Shown here in pieces: positions 10,960 through 20,841 of a DNA stretch of 64,000 nucleotides (the first letter of the stretch is position 1; every line of letters begins with the position of its first letter). A program made the translations under genes and the position numbers. The DNA is from Macrocystis pyrifera (taxonomy: Eukaryota; Sar; Phaeophyceae; Laminariales; Laminariaceae). Under the pieces are notes generated by a model, which did not search any database, had not been told where the DNA came from, and worked only from the letters and a program-made list of their open reading frames with translations. Location of the stretch: assembly GCA_031763025.1 (NCBI GenBank), contig JASSKH010000026.1, forward strand, positions 8,420,408-8,484,407, read 5' to 3'.

Positions 10960-11428
10960 GCGTGAGCTAGACCAACAGGGTACCGTTGTTTTTCTTTTGG
11001 TGGTCATCACCGCTGGCGGTCGAGTTAGATCACTTTTGTGTAAGGAGAACCTTAACTCCGCACAAGGGGAATTATCGTATCGCGTCGTGTGTGTATATGG
11101 TAAGGCACCCTCGAGGCAGTTACATAGTGAACCCATTGCTGTCTCTAGAAGTGGCCACACCAGTCGAAAATAAAGCAATTCCTTGACGCTGTCATCCATA
11201 CCTGGTATGCAAGAAAATCCACCTATTAAGCGATTCTCAGTAGGATGCAGCTCACCCTTCGTACGGCTCGTCCAACACCTCACCGCGCTTCGCGCTTGGT
11301 GCAAGCAATATCTGCCTGGTCGGTGAAAACCCGAGGTGCTTTATCCCGGCATCGTAGGGATGCGAGGGTCTTCGGTCACACGCCTACGGTCATGCACGAT
11401 AATGAGTACACCCCCCCCCCCCCCCCCC
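10960..11428 (+). repeat. Dispersed repeat ending in poly(C), copy 1
   Basis: The segment matches 41,746-42,235 in inverted orientation. Shared blocks include a GTTGTTTTTCTTTTGG-like start, 'CGAGTTAGATCA-TTGTG', 'AGGCAGTTAC-TAGTG', 'CCATTGCTGTCTCT-GAAGTGGC', and a GC-rich block carrying 'TTGGTGCAAGCAATATCTGC', followed by an 18-base C run. The homopolymer falls at the same edge in both copies, so it is probably part of the element. Confidence 0.6.
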
Positions 11429-12746
11429 TACTACGGTGCATGCCTTTCATTTTTATCACGGAAGGAGTTTTATCAGCATTTGTGTTCTTCCCTCGTCGAC
11501 TCGCGTCTAATTCCACCACGTGGACGGTCGTTCTTCTCGTGCGTTTTTTATTTGCTGCACCTCGCTGGGCCCTACTATAAAGTTTTTTTAGTATGCAGGA
11601 AGGTACTGGGGGAGATTATCGGTGCCGGTGGGAGTTGACGCCGGGTTGCAGCGGGCCATCAGAACATGATGACGGTGGGTGTCTTCTCCCTCACGTGGCA
11701 TTTGTCTTCGGGTAGCTCCGGGTACAGCAGCTCGGCGGCCAAAGGGCGGCACACTACTACGTTTTGGTTCGGCAGCGTAATTCCATTGACTGACCGCCCT
11801 CCTAGACTTAAATTACCGTATAGTGCAATATAGAGTAGTATTGGACTGTAGAATGGTCATGGGATAGCGGAAGTATTGAAGCCCTGTAACACCCGAAGAG
11901 TGTTCCCAAGGTTCTAGAGTTTCCCTTGCAGCACAACGGTTAGGGTATAGCCAATAGGAGAAGAGCATAGACCAGCGCCCGAGGAACGTTCCTCGGACAA
12001 GCGTCTTTACCCGTCTAGCGGGTCAATAGAAGGGGAGCGGAGAGGGCTTGATGCCTTGAATCAAGCCCCTACAGTATCGAATCACTCTCAACAACTCCCT
12101 TCTATCTCTCATGATGGAGAGGACTACAGCAGTAGTACAACAACACAAGAAATCTCCTGAACAAGGAAATCTACCTTCTAAGACAGTTCAAATAGTTCCT
12201 GCTTTCCATCCCCTTACCTCGATAGTCGGGTTCGAATGCAATAATAACACGCAATATGGCACGCTCCTACTGGGGCAATTTTTTTAGAGTCTATTTCCTC
12301 CAAAACCAGGGGGACCCCACAAACTGAAAATGGCGGCTATGGAAAAAAAAATCTTCTCGAGATAATTTCATAAGATGCGTCGCTCGGTGTTTACACTCTC
12401 TCTCCCCCCCCCCCTTGTCGAGAACATCACCAGCTTGAAAGTTCTTCCGACGTGGGTGTGTATCATCTTCTCGCACGTGATATACGGTAAAATTACGCTG
12501 AAGCCAAAAAAAGGTCTTGATGCGCCCAAGAAAACCGCTTTCCTGCTTCGAATAATGGCATATTGCGGTTGCGTCAGGATTTGGGGGAGCTTCGATCTCT
12601 GTGGGCTTTTCCCTCAGATACTTCGTATCCGCCCCTCCGTCTTGCATCGGTATGTGGGGAGGGCGAGCACAATCAGACACATGCTCTGGTAGAGGTTCAC
12701 CATTTTTTTCTGATATTTACATATATGTTTAATATAGATAATGCTT
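11429..12746. other. Non-coding stretch
   Basis: No convincing gene. The first 110 bp, after the C run (ACTACGGTGCATGC...ATTTTTATC...CTCGTCGACTCGCGTC), resemble short segments near 24,640-24,710 and 34,755-34,830, so another dispersed repeat family starts here. The rest shows nothing I can name. Confidence 0.3.
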
Positions 12747-12966
12747 CGTTTGGGTAGGCGGTTTGGTTAACATTATACCAGTAGCCCAACAGATAAGACA
12801 AAAGCAATTGGCGTCGTAGGAGTGTTACAAGGCTTAGTTTGGGTAGGCGATTGGTTAACCTTTTACCAGTAGCCCAACGGACTATTAATAGGATGCCGTC
12901 GTAAGAGTGTCATAACGCTTGATTTGGGTAGGTGATTGGCTATCTTTTTGTCAGTAGCCAAACGGA
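12747..12966. repeat. Three tandem copies of an approximately 86-bp repeat with a hairpin core
   Basis: TTTGGGTAGGCGATTGGTTAACC-TTTTACCAGTAGCCCAACGG recurs at about 12,750, 12,838 and 12,923. Its ends (TTGGG and CCCAA) are complementary, so each unit can fold into a hairpin. A related single copy lies at 43,427-43,470 inside the Pol I gene. Confidence 0.6.
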
Positions 12967-13107
12967 CGAAGACCTCAGCATTAGCTCAATTCCCTGAAAT
13001 CTCGCCCGTGGTCCCGAAGGAAGAAAACAAGTCCCAGATACAAAATAATAGGTGTAGCAGCATCAAACACGCAAGTACACCTATCCCCTACCAATTGCGG
13101 CGTTTAC

Positions 13108-13204
13108 TATTACGGGGGACCATAGTAAATAGGACTAAATATTATTAAATAGTTTTTTTTGTGTACCATAGGTCCTACCTGGTATTTGCTAAGGTCCCCC
13201 GTAA
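13108..13204. repeat. MITE-like element, diverged copy
   Basis: The segment starts TATTACGGGGGACCATAGTAAA and ends TAGGTCC...GGTCCCCCGTAA, so it has inverted termini. It is a diverged relative of the elements at 34,250-34,463 and 40,952-41,067. Confidence 0.5.
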
Positions 13205-13819
13205 AAAGATATGAATAGAGGTCATAGCATTTTTTGGCCAAAATATACCTGAAGTGCCGGGACTCCTGAACTCTTTTAGGACTGCGGTCCCGTTTTGTGG
13301 GCAAATCACTCGAAGTCCAAGTATTTTTTCCACAGCAGACGCATGCTACGGTAGTAGAGGTGCACCATTTTTTTTCCGAGTCTCCTCGCATGAGGATCTC
13401 TGTACTACTAGTGAGTCACCCAAAATCTGATTTTGGAGGAAAGTGTAAGTGCTATGTACCCGAGGAAGAATCCCATGGCCTAAAGCAAGCAACGAAAAAT
13501 ACCGCAACATAATAATAAAATTCCGACGTTTTTGGGTTAAGGGGCCCCGTTATTCAGAAAAAGTTTCTGCCCAAAAGTGCTACCTGTGAGGGGTAGTGCA
13601 GAGATAGAAGCTGGTAGGAGACACAGGGATGCCGATGCTAGATAGGGCACGCTGCTTGTAATTCACTATCTTCTTGTTACTGCTCCTCAAGTGAGTTGAG
13701 AGCGAGAGAGAGAGCTCGAGTGAGCGAGGGCGGGCTTCATCGGGAACACAACGCAGCCCAGACGTTGACCAAAACTGACCTGTATGCAGCTACGAGTCTT
13801 CCCATAAAGAAGATTCTCA
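13205..13819. other. Non-coding stretch
   Basis: No convincing gene. A phrase at 13,270-13,312 (CTTTTAGGACTGCGGTCCCGTTTTGTGGGCAAA) recurs in altered form at 35,570-35,607, indicating another dispersed repeat. Confidence 0.25.
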
Positions 13820-13953
13820 AACCGCTACGTGTAGCCATAAAATATTCGCATACGGGTGTATTCCCCAAACGATACGTGTAGCCATATAAGATTCGCGTAC
13901 GGGTACATTCCCAAAACGCTACGTGTAGCCATAAAATATTCGCATACTGGTAT
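13820..13953. repeat. Three tandem units of 47 bp
   Basis: CG(C/A)TACGTGTAGCCATA-AA-ATTCGC-TAC-GGT starts at 13,823, 13,870 and 13,917. The period is 47 bp. No coding potential is apparent. Confidence 0.6.
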
Positions 13954-13983
13954 GTACGTTCCTATACGGTGGATGTGCTACTC

Positions 13984-14143
13984 CATCACATTAGCCCACC
14001 CTGAATAGTCGTAGATGCAGATCATACTACAATGAAAGGATCATGACCGCGTACCATCCCAAAATCAGGAAGTGAGATCGAAGATGTGACTATTCAACAA
14101 ATAAATGAGGTGGTAGATCTACCCCACACCCCGTAGTGAGGCT
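13984..14143 (+). repeat. Third copy of the 6.7-kb element's left internal edge
   Basis: CATCACATTAGCCCACCCTGAA and the next 140 bp follow the sequence at 6,702-6,865 (shared blocks CATCCCAAA, GAAGATG-G-CTATTC, AAATGAGGT, CCCCACAC). The preceding LTR-like part is absent except for its last few bases. The internal region that follows is purine-rich like that of the first copy. Confidence 0.5.
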
Positions 14144-14699
14144 TCGCTGCCTCGCTCAAGAAGCAAGCGACTATTTGGAAGGAGAAAAAACAAAATGCAA
14201 GGAACCAGACAAGGCGCAAGGGCGCGAAGAAAAACGTGGGCGAAAGCCGATACGTTAGCGGGAAGTACGCCGCAAAGCTTGAAAGAGAAAAAACGGGGGT
14301 CTACAACGTGGGGTCTCGAGGCTGACGAGAACGTAAAGCCGATGGATCAAGACGTGGGACCCGGTACGGCCAGCTGGTAAACATACTAGCACAAGCTGGG
14401 ATGTGACAGGGTCTTTCTTCCGAAAAGACACACGCTCAAAAAAAAGAGACCGTTAGGGAATGCTTCGTGTACTGCAAAGCAAAGAGAAACATGTAGGTCG
14501 TCGCAAGGCTAGTGGAGGCAAAAACAGGTACGCCAATAAATGGGGGCCAAAAGAAACAACTTGAAACAGAAACAGGGAAGCTAAAGCAAGTCTCGTACGC
14601 TGAAAACGAAGTAGGAAGTAGGAAGCACCTTTCAAACAGATACGCAGGATAAGAAAAACTTCAAAGGCAGAGAAATAATTAGGCAAAAGCCATGCTAGA

Positions 14700-15320
14700 A
14701 ATACTGTAGCGCCGCGGTTCGGCGGCCTTCGCGAAGAGGAGGCAGGTGGAATCGGCGGCGGAAAGTTGACGAAAAAAACGCAATGTTTCCGGAAGTACAA
14801 TATGAGTACCACGATTTTGTGGTGGTAGGTTTAGCAGAAAGTAGAAAGTAGAATCACCAATGATGCTACAATTTTGCGGTGGTAGGTCCAAGTTGAAGAT
14901 AGAACCATAAACAATCCCGAAGGTACGATACCATGACAGTTCGGCGGCCTTCGCTTGAAGAGGCAAGATGAACCGGCAGTGGTAGAGGGAATAACCGAAG
15001 CTCATATTTCCGAAGGTACAATACGACGACAGTTCGGCGGCCTTCGCTAAGGAAGGCAGGCCGAAAGGGCAGCGGTAAATTGGAAGGAAGACATTAACAC
15101 ACCTGAAAATACAACACCGCGACAGTTCGGCTGCCTTCGCTATAGAAAGCGAACGGAACTGGTAGGGGTAGATTGAAAACATCAGACCAACACACCGGAA
15201 AGTACAATACCACCTTTTGAAGGAACAACCCAATACCCGAAAGTAGACCTAAGGCAATACGCCCGAACGTACAAAACCACGACAGTTCGGTGGCTTTCGA
15301 AAAAAGAGGCGAGTGGAACT
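14700..15320. repeat. Tandem array of diverged units of about 95 bp
   Basis: GACAGTTCGGCGGCCTTCGC or a close variant occurs at about 14,707, 14,935, 15,029, 15,119 and 15,280. Between copies are shared phrases such as 'CCGAAGGTACAATAC' and 'GGCAG-GGTAGA'. Missing or degraded units explain the longer gaps. Confidence 0.6.
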
Positions 15321-15944
15321 GGAGGTGGTAAGATGGAAGGAGCAAATCAATACACCCTGAAGTAGAAGGAACACAGAAAAACGCACACGTAGTGCTAAAC
15401 CTGAAATAGCCGAAAACTAAACCCAAAAGGGGGCGGAATACCAAGATCTCAAAAAGAAAGTGAACGCGCACAAACGACCGGAAGAAATAACCAATGCTAA
15501 ATGCGGCTACTCATGGGGGAAAGAGGAGCAGTCAGAGGTCCGCCGGGCCCGTCGGAACTGCGTAATACCCCGCGAGCTAGACTCCCAGTCTTATGGCGTT
15601 GTAAACACCACGATCCATAGATGGCGACGTCGAGGTTGTATAGTTCGTCGGCCGGAGGTTGATCTTGGTTGTCGAGGAACCGGATGATGTAGGTGTTGTC
15701 CGAAGAAGAATCCGATGGATTGCGATGGACCATCTTACCCAGCCACCATAGGCCATCGCGAGGCTTGTATCAAAGGTGTGCTCCTGGTGGAGATACGATG
15801 GAGCTGAAGGAGCGTAGCCAGAGATTGCGGAGAACGAGGGTGTAGCCGGAGGAGATGTTTATTTTTGAGTGCGATAGCTCGCGCTGCGCGGTACCGATGC
15901 CCATCTATCGGTAGAGGAGGTTTGCCTGTCGGTGTTGCGCTCAG

Positions 15945-16122
15945 GTGCCATACCCGTAGAGTAGGATGTGGCATCTGGAGCGTTGTAGATCTAGTTCCCG
16001 CTCGCAGGAAGGGCCAAGCAGTCCGACTCAATGGGTTCTGTATAGGACCGCGATAACCCCGCCACGGTCACGAACGATTTGGTGGCCCGTGATCTGTTCG
16101 ACTTCGAGGCGTTCCGGCGGTG
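15945..16122 (-). pseudogene. Chromodomain of the Ty3-like element, with an in-frame stop
   Basis: The minus-strand frame reads PPPERLEVEQITGHQIVRD, then GGVIAVLYRTH, a TGA where Trp is expected, then [15 protein letters not shown]. This follows the chromodomain pattern 'eVE-Il-hR....g...YlVkW-G....-tWE-e-dL', here with GPS-CERELDLQ. Such C-terminal chromodomains guide integration to particular chromatin. The stop and the Trp-to-Cys change make this copy non-functional. Confidence 0.6.
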
Positions 16123-16179
16123 GCTAGACGTCGTCAAAGGTGACGGGGAATGGAGGGGATCTGGTGGTGAAGAAATTGA

Positions 16180-17250
16180 CCACGTACTTTTGAGAGGTCT
16201 GACGGTAGGTACTTAAGCATCTCGTTGGTGTCGTCGGGGCTCCGCCAGGGCTTGTAGCGCTCGACGGAGACGCGGCGTTTGGAGTCCCGTCCAGGTAGGG
16301 CGGGGGGTATGTCGAGGAAGAGGAGTTTGTCGTAGAGGAGTGGGTTGTCGGGGACGTCAGAGGCCGGCGCTGAGCCCACGGCGATAATAGAATGGTCTAA
16401 TCCAGTTAAGGGAAAGCTTGGTCTTGAGCACGGTGGTGTCGGTGTTTTTTTTGGCACCTTGGCGGATGGTGGCCGCGGAGTTGTAGACCCATGCCCAGCC
16501 CCCCACGGTGTAAGGGGGCGAAAGGCGAAGAGCGTCCATGATGGGGTTGTTGCTGCGGGCCAGACGCGAAGCGGTGACGGCGTGGTCTTCGCGAACGAGG
16601 CGGTAGGCGTGTTGTTGGCGCTCGGTGGCAAGGTTGCAGTGGTCACGATTCAGGCTCTGGTGGCCGCCAATGTTGGGGGAGTCAACGACCGAAAGGAGCA
16701 GACACGGAAGGCGGCCTATGTGGACTTATTTTGGGGCCAGCGAGGTGGAGGCATTGACGGAGTTGTTGTAGGCTGTTTCGACGTGCGGAAGCAGCTTGTC
16801 CCAGTTGTTTTGTTGCTCGTTGCTGGACATGGAAAGCTTTTGGGCCATGGTGTAGTTGACGCGCTCGACGCCGCCATGGGTGCAGGGGTGGTACGAGCTG
16901 GTGCTGATCTTGTTGATGCCAAGGCGTTCGTAGATGGCGTTGGAGAGCTCGAGGTGAAGTACAGCCCGATGTCGGAGATGAGGGTAACGAGGCACCCCCA
17001 AAGAGGGATGTACTGGCCAATGAGGATGTCGACGGTGCCGGCGGCGGCGAACTGGGCTGCTAACACTGTGTACATGTCGGCGCGGCGGCTCAAGCGGTCG
17101 GTGAAGAGGAGGATGTAGGAGTTACCGCGTGGGGTAAGGGGCAGCGGGCCAAAGTAGTCGACGCTGACGGTGATACCGGGGATGTTGGGTAGGGACAGGG
17201 AGAGGGTGGGCCAGCGCATGGTTTGGCGCGAGGTCGGGGCACGGTGTTTC
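16180..17250 (-). pseudogene. Ty3-type integrase (DD35E) and C-terminal domain, frameshifted
   Basis: The catalytic triad is visible: Asp in VSVDYFGPLP (17,159), Asp in LISDIGLYFTS (16,973; consensus SDNG/SDRG), and Glu in HPCTHGGVERVN (16,866). The spacing fits DD35E. The frame changes just after the second Asp, and further changes lead to the C-terminal region (about 16,406-16,180), which has LDHSIIAVGSAP and PLLYDKLLFLDIPP and ends YLPSDLS. The N-terminal HHCC zinc site expected before the first Asp is not seen, consistent with the deletion that removed RT. Confidence 0.82.
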
Positions 17251-17388
17251 GGCGGTGAGGGGGGGTCTGCTGAGGTTGGGCCCTCGTTAGCCACAGGAAT
17301 GTTGTCGTGGAGGCCATGGACGTTGGGGGCGGAAAGGGGCGGAGGGGGCTCCAGGGAAGGGTCGACAAGGGTGGAAATTGGCACTTAA

Positions 17389-17701
17389 CTAATGGAGAAG
17401 AGGAGGTCCCAACGAGGCCCCCCGGTTCAAGCTCGGTGGCCCCCGAGCGCGGTATGATCTGGTGCCCATCGGAGACAAAAATTTCCGTGTCCGAAGGGGG
17501 ATCATCGCGGGGAAGCATGTTGACCATGTAATTCCCGGTGAACACTGGAGCGCCGGATTGGCGCACCAGGTTGACCTCGACGAGGGTTGGAGTGGTCGAA
17601 AGCGAGATCGTTCGGGTGGCGGCATATCGAAAGTGGTAAACGTCTTCGATGGAACGGTCGTCCTGGATGAACGCGGTGGCTCCGTCGGGGTCGTGGTGCA
17701 A
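17389..17701 (-). pseudogene. Linker segment between protease and integrase
   Basis: An open minus-strand frame reads DGATAFIQDDRSIEDVYHF, TLVEVNLVRQSGAPVFTGNY and LPRDDPPSDTEIFVSDGHQI. It looks like protein coding by composition but carries no motif I recognise, and in particular no RT YxDD box or RNase H Asp/Glu motif. It may be the C-terminal part of the protease region or the start of a deleted RT. Confidence 0.35.
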
Positions 17702-17844
17702 AAGAGAAAGCTCACCAAGGGATGGTCCGGGTGGCTGTTGGGGAAGCGTGGTGTATCAACGTCGCTCGAAGTGCGTCCATCAGTCCCGCCCAACAGGGAT
17801 AGGGTGCTGCATAGTGTCCGGAGGGACAATACACGCCCACATGG

Positions 17845-18200
17845 CTAGGTGGTTGTGGGAGAGGTGACTCTCCGGAACTGTACGATAAGGCGGGTGGAAC
17901 CGGAGGTGGTGAGGAGGGCGGAGGTGCCGGAGCCGCCCATGAACGGGGGGGCTCTGTGTCGTTCACACGTATCTGTGGCGGTGCCGCAGGCCTTCACTTT
18001 GTCCACCGCTCCAGCGGAGATACGCGTCTGCGACGAGCCTGTATCTAGTAGAGCGACGGCGATGTAGCGCTTAACGGCGTTAGGGCCGCTGTGAAAGCAT
18101 ACCCTGGTTGTGAAGGATGAATCGTCAACCTTCAGGACGCCGCTGAAGAGGCAGGGTCTATTTTCTGGTATTGTGGGCGCGGCAGCGATGGGATAGGTTT
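17845..18200 (-). pseudogene. Retropepsin-type aspartic protease of the Ty3-like element
   Basis: The frame contains IAVALLDTGSSQTRISAGA, with the active-site DTG at 18,045-18,037 followed by the usual Ser and hydrophobic residues. The flanking 'L-V-DSSFTTRVCFHSG' and 'GSTRLIVQF' segments fit the beta strands of a retropepsin. It is in the same frame as the NADAR-like domain upstream and is joined to it by a Pro-rich linker of about 100 residues. Confidence 0.75.
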
Positions 18201-18465
18201 TGGCGGAAGGGGCAGACGACCGGGTAAAGTGATTCTCTGGGAATGCGTCTGGGGTGGAAGGAGGTAGGAGATGGGTCAGCAAGCAACTCGGTGAATGCTG
18301 CGGGGGAGTATCAACTGTCTCGAAGATACCATTGTCGGCAGGGTTTTTCGGGCGGAGAGTGGGGCGGTGCTTGTCGGCTCGTGGGGCCTGGAAGGAAATG
18401 GAAGGGGGGGGGGGGGGGGGAGGGGGGGAGCAAGATCCTGGCGGACGATCATCAGCATTGGACCT

Positions 18466-18897
18466 AATTCGCCCTGGGAGGTTAGACCCCTTCCACACCA
18501 AAGATTGAGAGGCCCATGGGTTTTCGGCCTCAAAAACTATGCCCCAGATGATGTCCTAAGGGCTGGCTTCAATCAGGATTTTGCTATCCGTCCCCAAGAG
18601 AGATCTGAATAAGTCTAGATTTTCGCCGAATTTGCTCAAGTTCACTTGACGAACGATGGAGAGGCGGTGCCGGACCCATACGTCGTCGTCGAAACCAGGC
18701 ACGGCGCGCCCGAGGGCTTTCTGCTCAGCCGGGTCGGACGAGGCCATGATTTGATGGTGGCGCATTGTGTCGCCAAAACGTGCGGCCTTTCGCGCCATGA
18801 CGAACTGCTCTGCGCAGTTGTAGTCGGTGCCTCCGTGTACGAAGTCCGACACACATCACTGTGAGAGGACGGAGTCACGTTTCCAGAACAGGTGAAG
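18466..18897 (-). pseudogene. NADAR/YbiA-like N-glycosidase domain inside a retrotransposon polyprotein
   Basis: About 145 codons follow the NADAR family pattern from end to end. Pieces seen: FWKRDSVLSQ, then a TGA where the family has Trp (SQW); DFVHGGTDYNCAEQFVMARK; FGDTMRHHQIMASSDPAEQK; LGRAVPGFDDDVW; IVRQVNLSKFGENLDL; SLLGTDSKILIEASP; a TAG; DIIWGIVF; and LVWKGSNLPGR. These match the conserved EQ-Mm--KA, lG-aV-gFd---W, KF--N--L, EasP-D-iWGiG and W-G-NlLG signatures. NADAR enzymes (E. coli YbiA is one) cleave N-glycosidic bonds of riboflavin intermediates or ADP-ribosylated substrates. Here the domain lies between Gag and protease in the protease frame, so it is a polyprotein module rather than a host gene. 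Both stops (18,856-18,858 and 18,556-18,558) inactivate this copy. Confidence 0.82.
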
Positions 18898-18984
18898 TTG
18901 GTTGGGCCTGAGGCTCCGGGTGTGTGCAGGCTGGTCCGGCAGTGGTGATGTGGCTGTCATGTAGACTGTCACATGGTGTCGTGG

Positions 18985-19380
18985 GGAGGGGAGCCGGGTC
19001 ATTTCCAGCTGCGCTCCCAGTGTCTGCGGAGGAAATGGTTGGCCTTGCCGAATCTCTGGGAGGGTCTCGGGCGTAGCCGGAGACCTGGGAGTCACTGTTG
19101 AATGGCATCCTCGGGAGGGAAACCGGGTCAAGAGGTCCGACTGCGCTCTCGGCATCCGCCGGGGAAATGGCCGGCATTACCGAGTTTTAGGAGGGTCTCG
19201 GTCGTAGCTCGAGATACCCTAGGAGCCACTGTTAAATGGCGTCCTCGGGAGGGAAACCGAGTCAGGAGGCCCCGCTGCGCTCCCGGCGTCTGGGTGGGAA
19301 ATGGTCGGTATCGCCGAGTTTCCCAAAGGGTCTCAGACATAGCCAGGGATACCCTGGGGGTCCCTGCTTGAGTCGGTCTT
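18985..19380. repeat. Three tandem copies of about 130 bp in the Gag-NADAR linker
   Basis: Units start near 18,985, 19,113 and 19,247. Each has 'GGAGGGAAACCGGGTCA', 'CTGCGCTCCCGG-GTC', 'GGGAAATGG-CGG', 'GGGTCTCGG-CGTAGCC' and 'ATACCCTGGGAG-C-CTGTT-AATGGCATCCTC'. In the minus frame they encode Pro/Ser/Ala-rich repeats. They differ enough to be an old duplication. Confidence 0.7.
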
Positions 19381-20354
19381 CGACTGGGAAGCTGAGGCCC
19401 ACTCGCTAGGAGAAGCGATTCCTGGTATCCAGGTCCTCCGGTGTCCTATCATATTGCACGGCACCGGGTACGATGACGGGGCAGGCGGCTCTACGGATCT
19501 CCTGATCAATGGTGGTCGCGAGTTTTCCGCCCTTTGGGCTGGTCTACCCCCTAGGCCTAGGGATAGCAGTGTTGTCAGCATCTGGCGGTCAGCAGAGGTC
19601 CCGGTGTCAATTGCATCCTGGGATCCATCAGAAGCTGCCGCGGGGCTCGCGAACGTAGCGAGCAGAGCGGCCCAAATGGTTGAAAACCAGCTCGGTAAAT
19701 GGCCCAGTTGAAGAGGCGGCTGAGCTGTGTACGGTACCGGAACTGCTTGTAGCCGTGGTCTTCGAGGCGTCGGGCAAGTTAATTACTCCTGCAGGACACT
19801 CGACAATGGTTGGTAAGTCCCAGTGTTTCTCATCGAGAAGAAACGTCGAGGCGAGCGTCCTTGTAAGGATCGACGTCGCAGCCCTCTCCGGCCCACACCT
19901 AAAAGGCAATCGCTTGAGCAAGATGATCAGTGGTTGAGCAAGCGGTTGATATCGAGCTCGGGTGAGTGGAGGGTCGTTGGGGGGCGGGGGTAGCTGTGGA
20001 GCGGACGTGATGAACACGGGTGTCTTGTGACCCGTGTGTGCTCGCAGAAGGTTCTGTTGGTGGAGGTGCGAATGTCACTCCACCATCGATCTCTCAGTTC
20101 GTCCGGAAGGTAACCGGCTGCCACTGGTTGCTGTTCGGCGTGTAGTTATTTGCCGAGGCACATGTTTGTCGCAGGAGTGGCTGCGGGGGTGCTTGCCGTA
20201 GGAGCTTGCACTGTCAGGGCTGTTGATGGTGTCGCGGCTACCGCTGCAGCCTCGAGGCGTCGGTGTTGAAACTGATGCCCGGGAGACTGTTGGTAGCCAT
20301 CGTTGTGTCCTTGGTACCGGCGCGTTAGGCCGTGGTTATAACGGCCGTTGCCGC

Positions 20355-20440
20355 GGTTGTTGTTGTTGTTGGTGGTGGTGGTGGTGGTGGCGTTGTTGTT
20401 GTTGTTGTTGTTGCTGTTGCTGTTGCTGTTGCCGTTGCGG
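20355..20440. repeat. (GTT/GGT)n microsatellite
   Basis: Runs of GTTGTT, GGTGGT and GTTGCT repeat for about 85 bp. On the minus strand they encode an Asn/Thr/Ser-rich tract in the Gag region. Hydrophobic or poly-Cys ORFs on the plus strand here are artefacts of the repeat. Confidence 0.8.
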
Positions 20441-20577
20441 CGGTTGCGGCTACGATCATTGTGCTCCCGGTGGCAAGACAGCACGCGTTGTTGCCATTGA
20501 CTGAAGCTTTATTCATCGCCGTTGAGCATGCTCAAGTCCGGGTTGAGGATGCCGGAGGTGTTGGTGAACGTTAGCTT

Positions 20578-20619
20578 GCACGATTTGAAGCTACGGTCGC
20601 GCCCTCCACAGTTGAGGCA
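20578..20619 (-). pseudogene. Gag zinc knuckle with the metal-binding His replaced by Arg
   Basis: The minus strand encodes CLNCGGRDRSFKSC, which has the CX2CX4HX4C spacing with Arg (CGT) in place of His (normally CAT/CAC). It lies downstream of the Gag core and upstream of an Asn-rich tract, the expected place for a Gag nucleocapsid knuckle. One transition would explain the change. Confidence 0.55.
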
Positions 20620-20841
20620 GCAGTCACTATATTCCCGAAGAGCTTGAGTATGCTGGGTTTTGTTGAGCAACGTAGATAAAAGCGGGGGGTCGTCGGTGCG
20701 GAAACTCCTAAAGACGACGAAGACCTCCGGGAAGCATCTAAGCGGCCAGTCAGCAGCGTCGTCGAAAAAAAGATCGTGGCTTCCACCGTCGACGTTCAGA
20801 CCGAAGGGGTTGACGAGGATCCTGGCGCGCGGTTGTGCGAA

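Noticed and set aside
10639..11304. 221-codon minus-strand ORF
   Set aside because: It overlaps the dispersed repeat whose second copy does not keep the frame.
16345..17118. 257-codon plus-strand ORF
   Set aside because: It is the mirror of the Ty3-like integrase on the minus strand, whose catalytic residues are clear.
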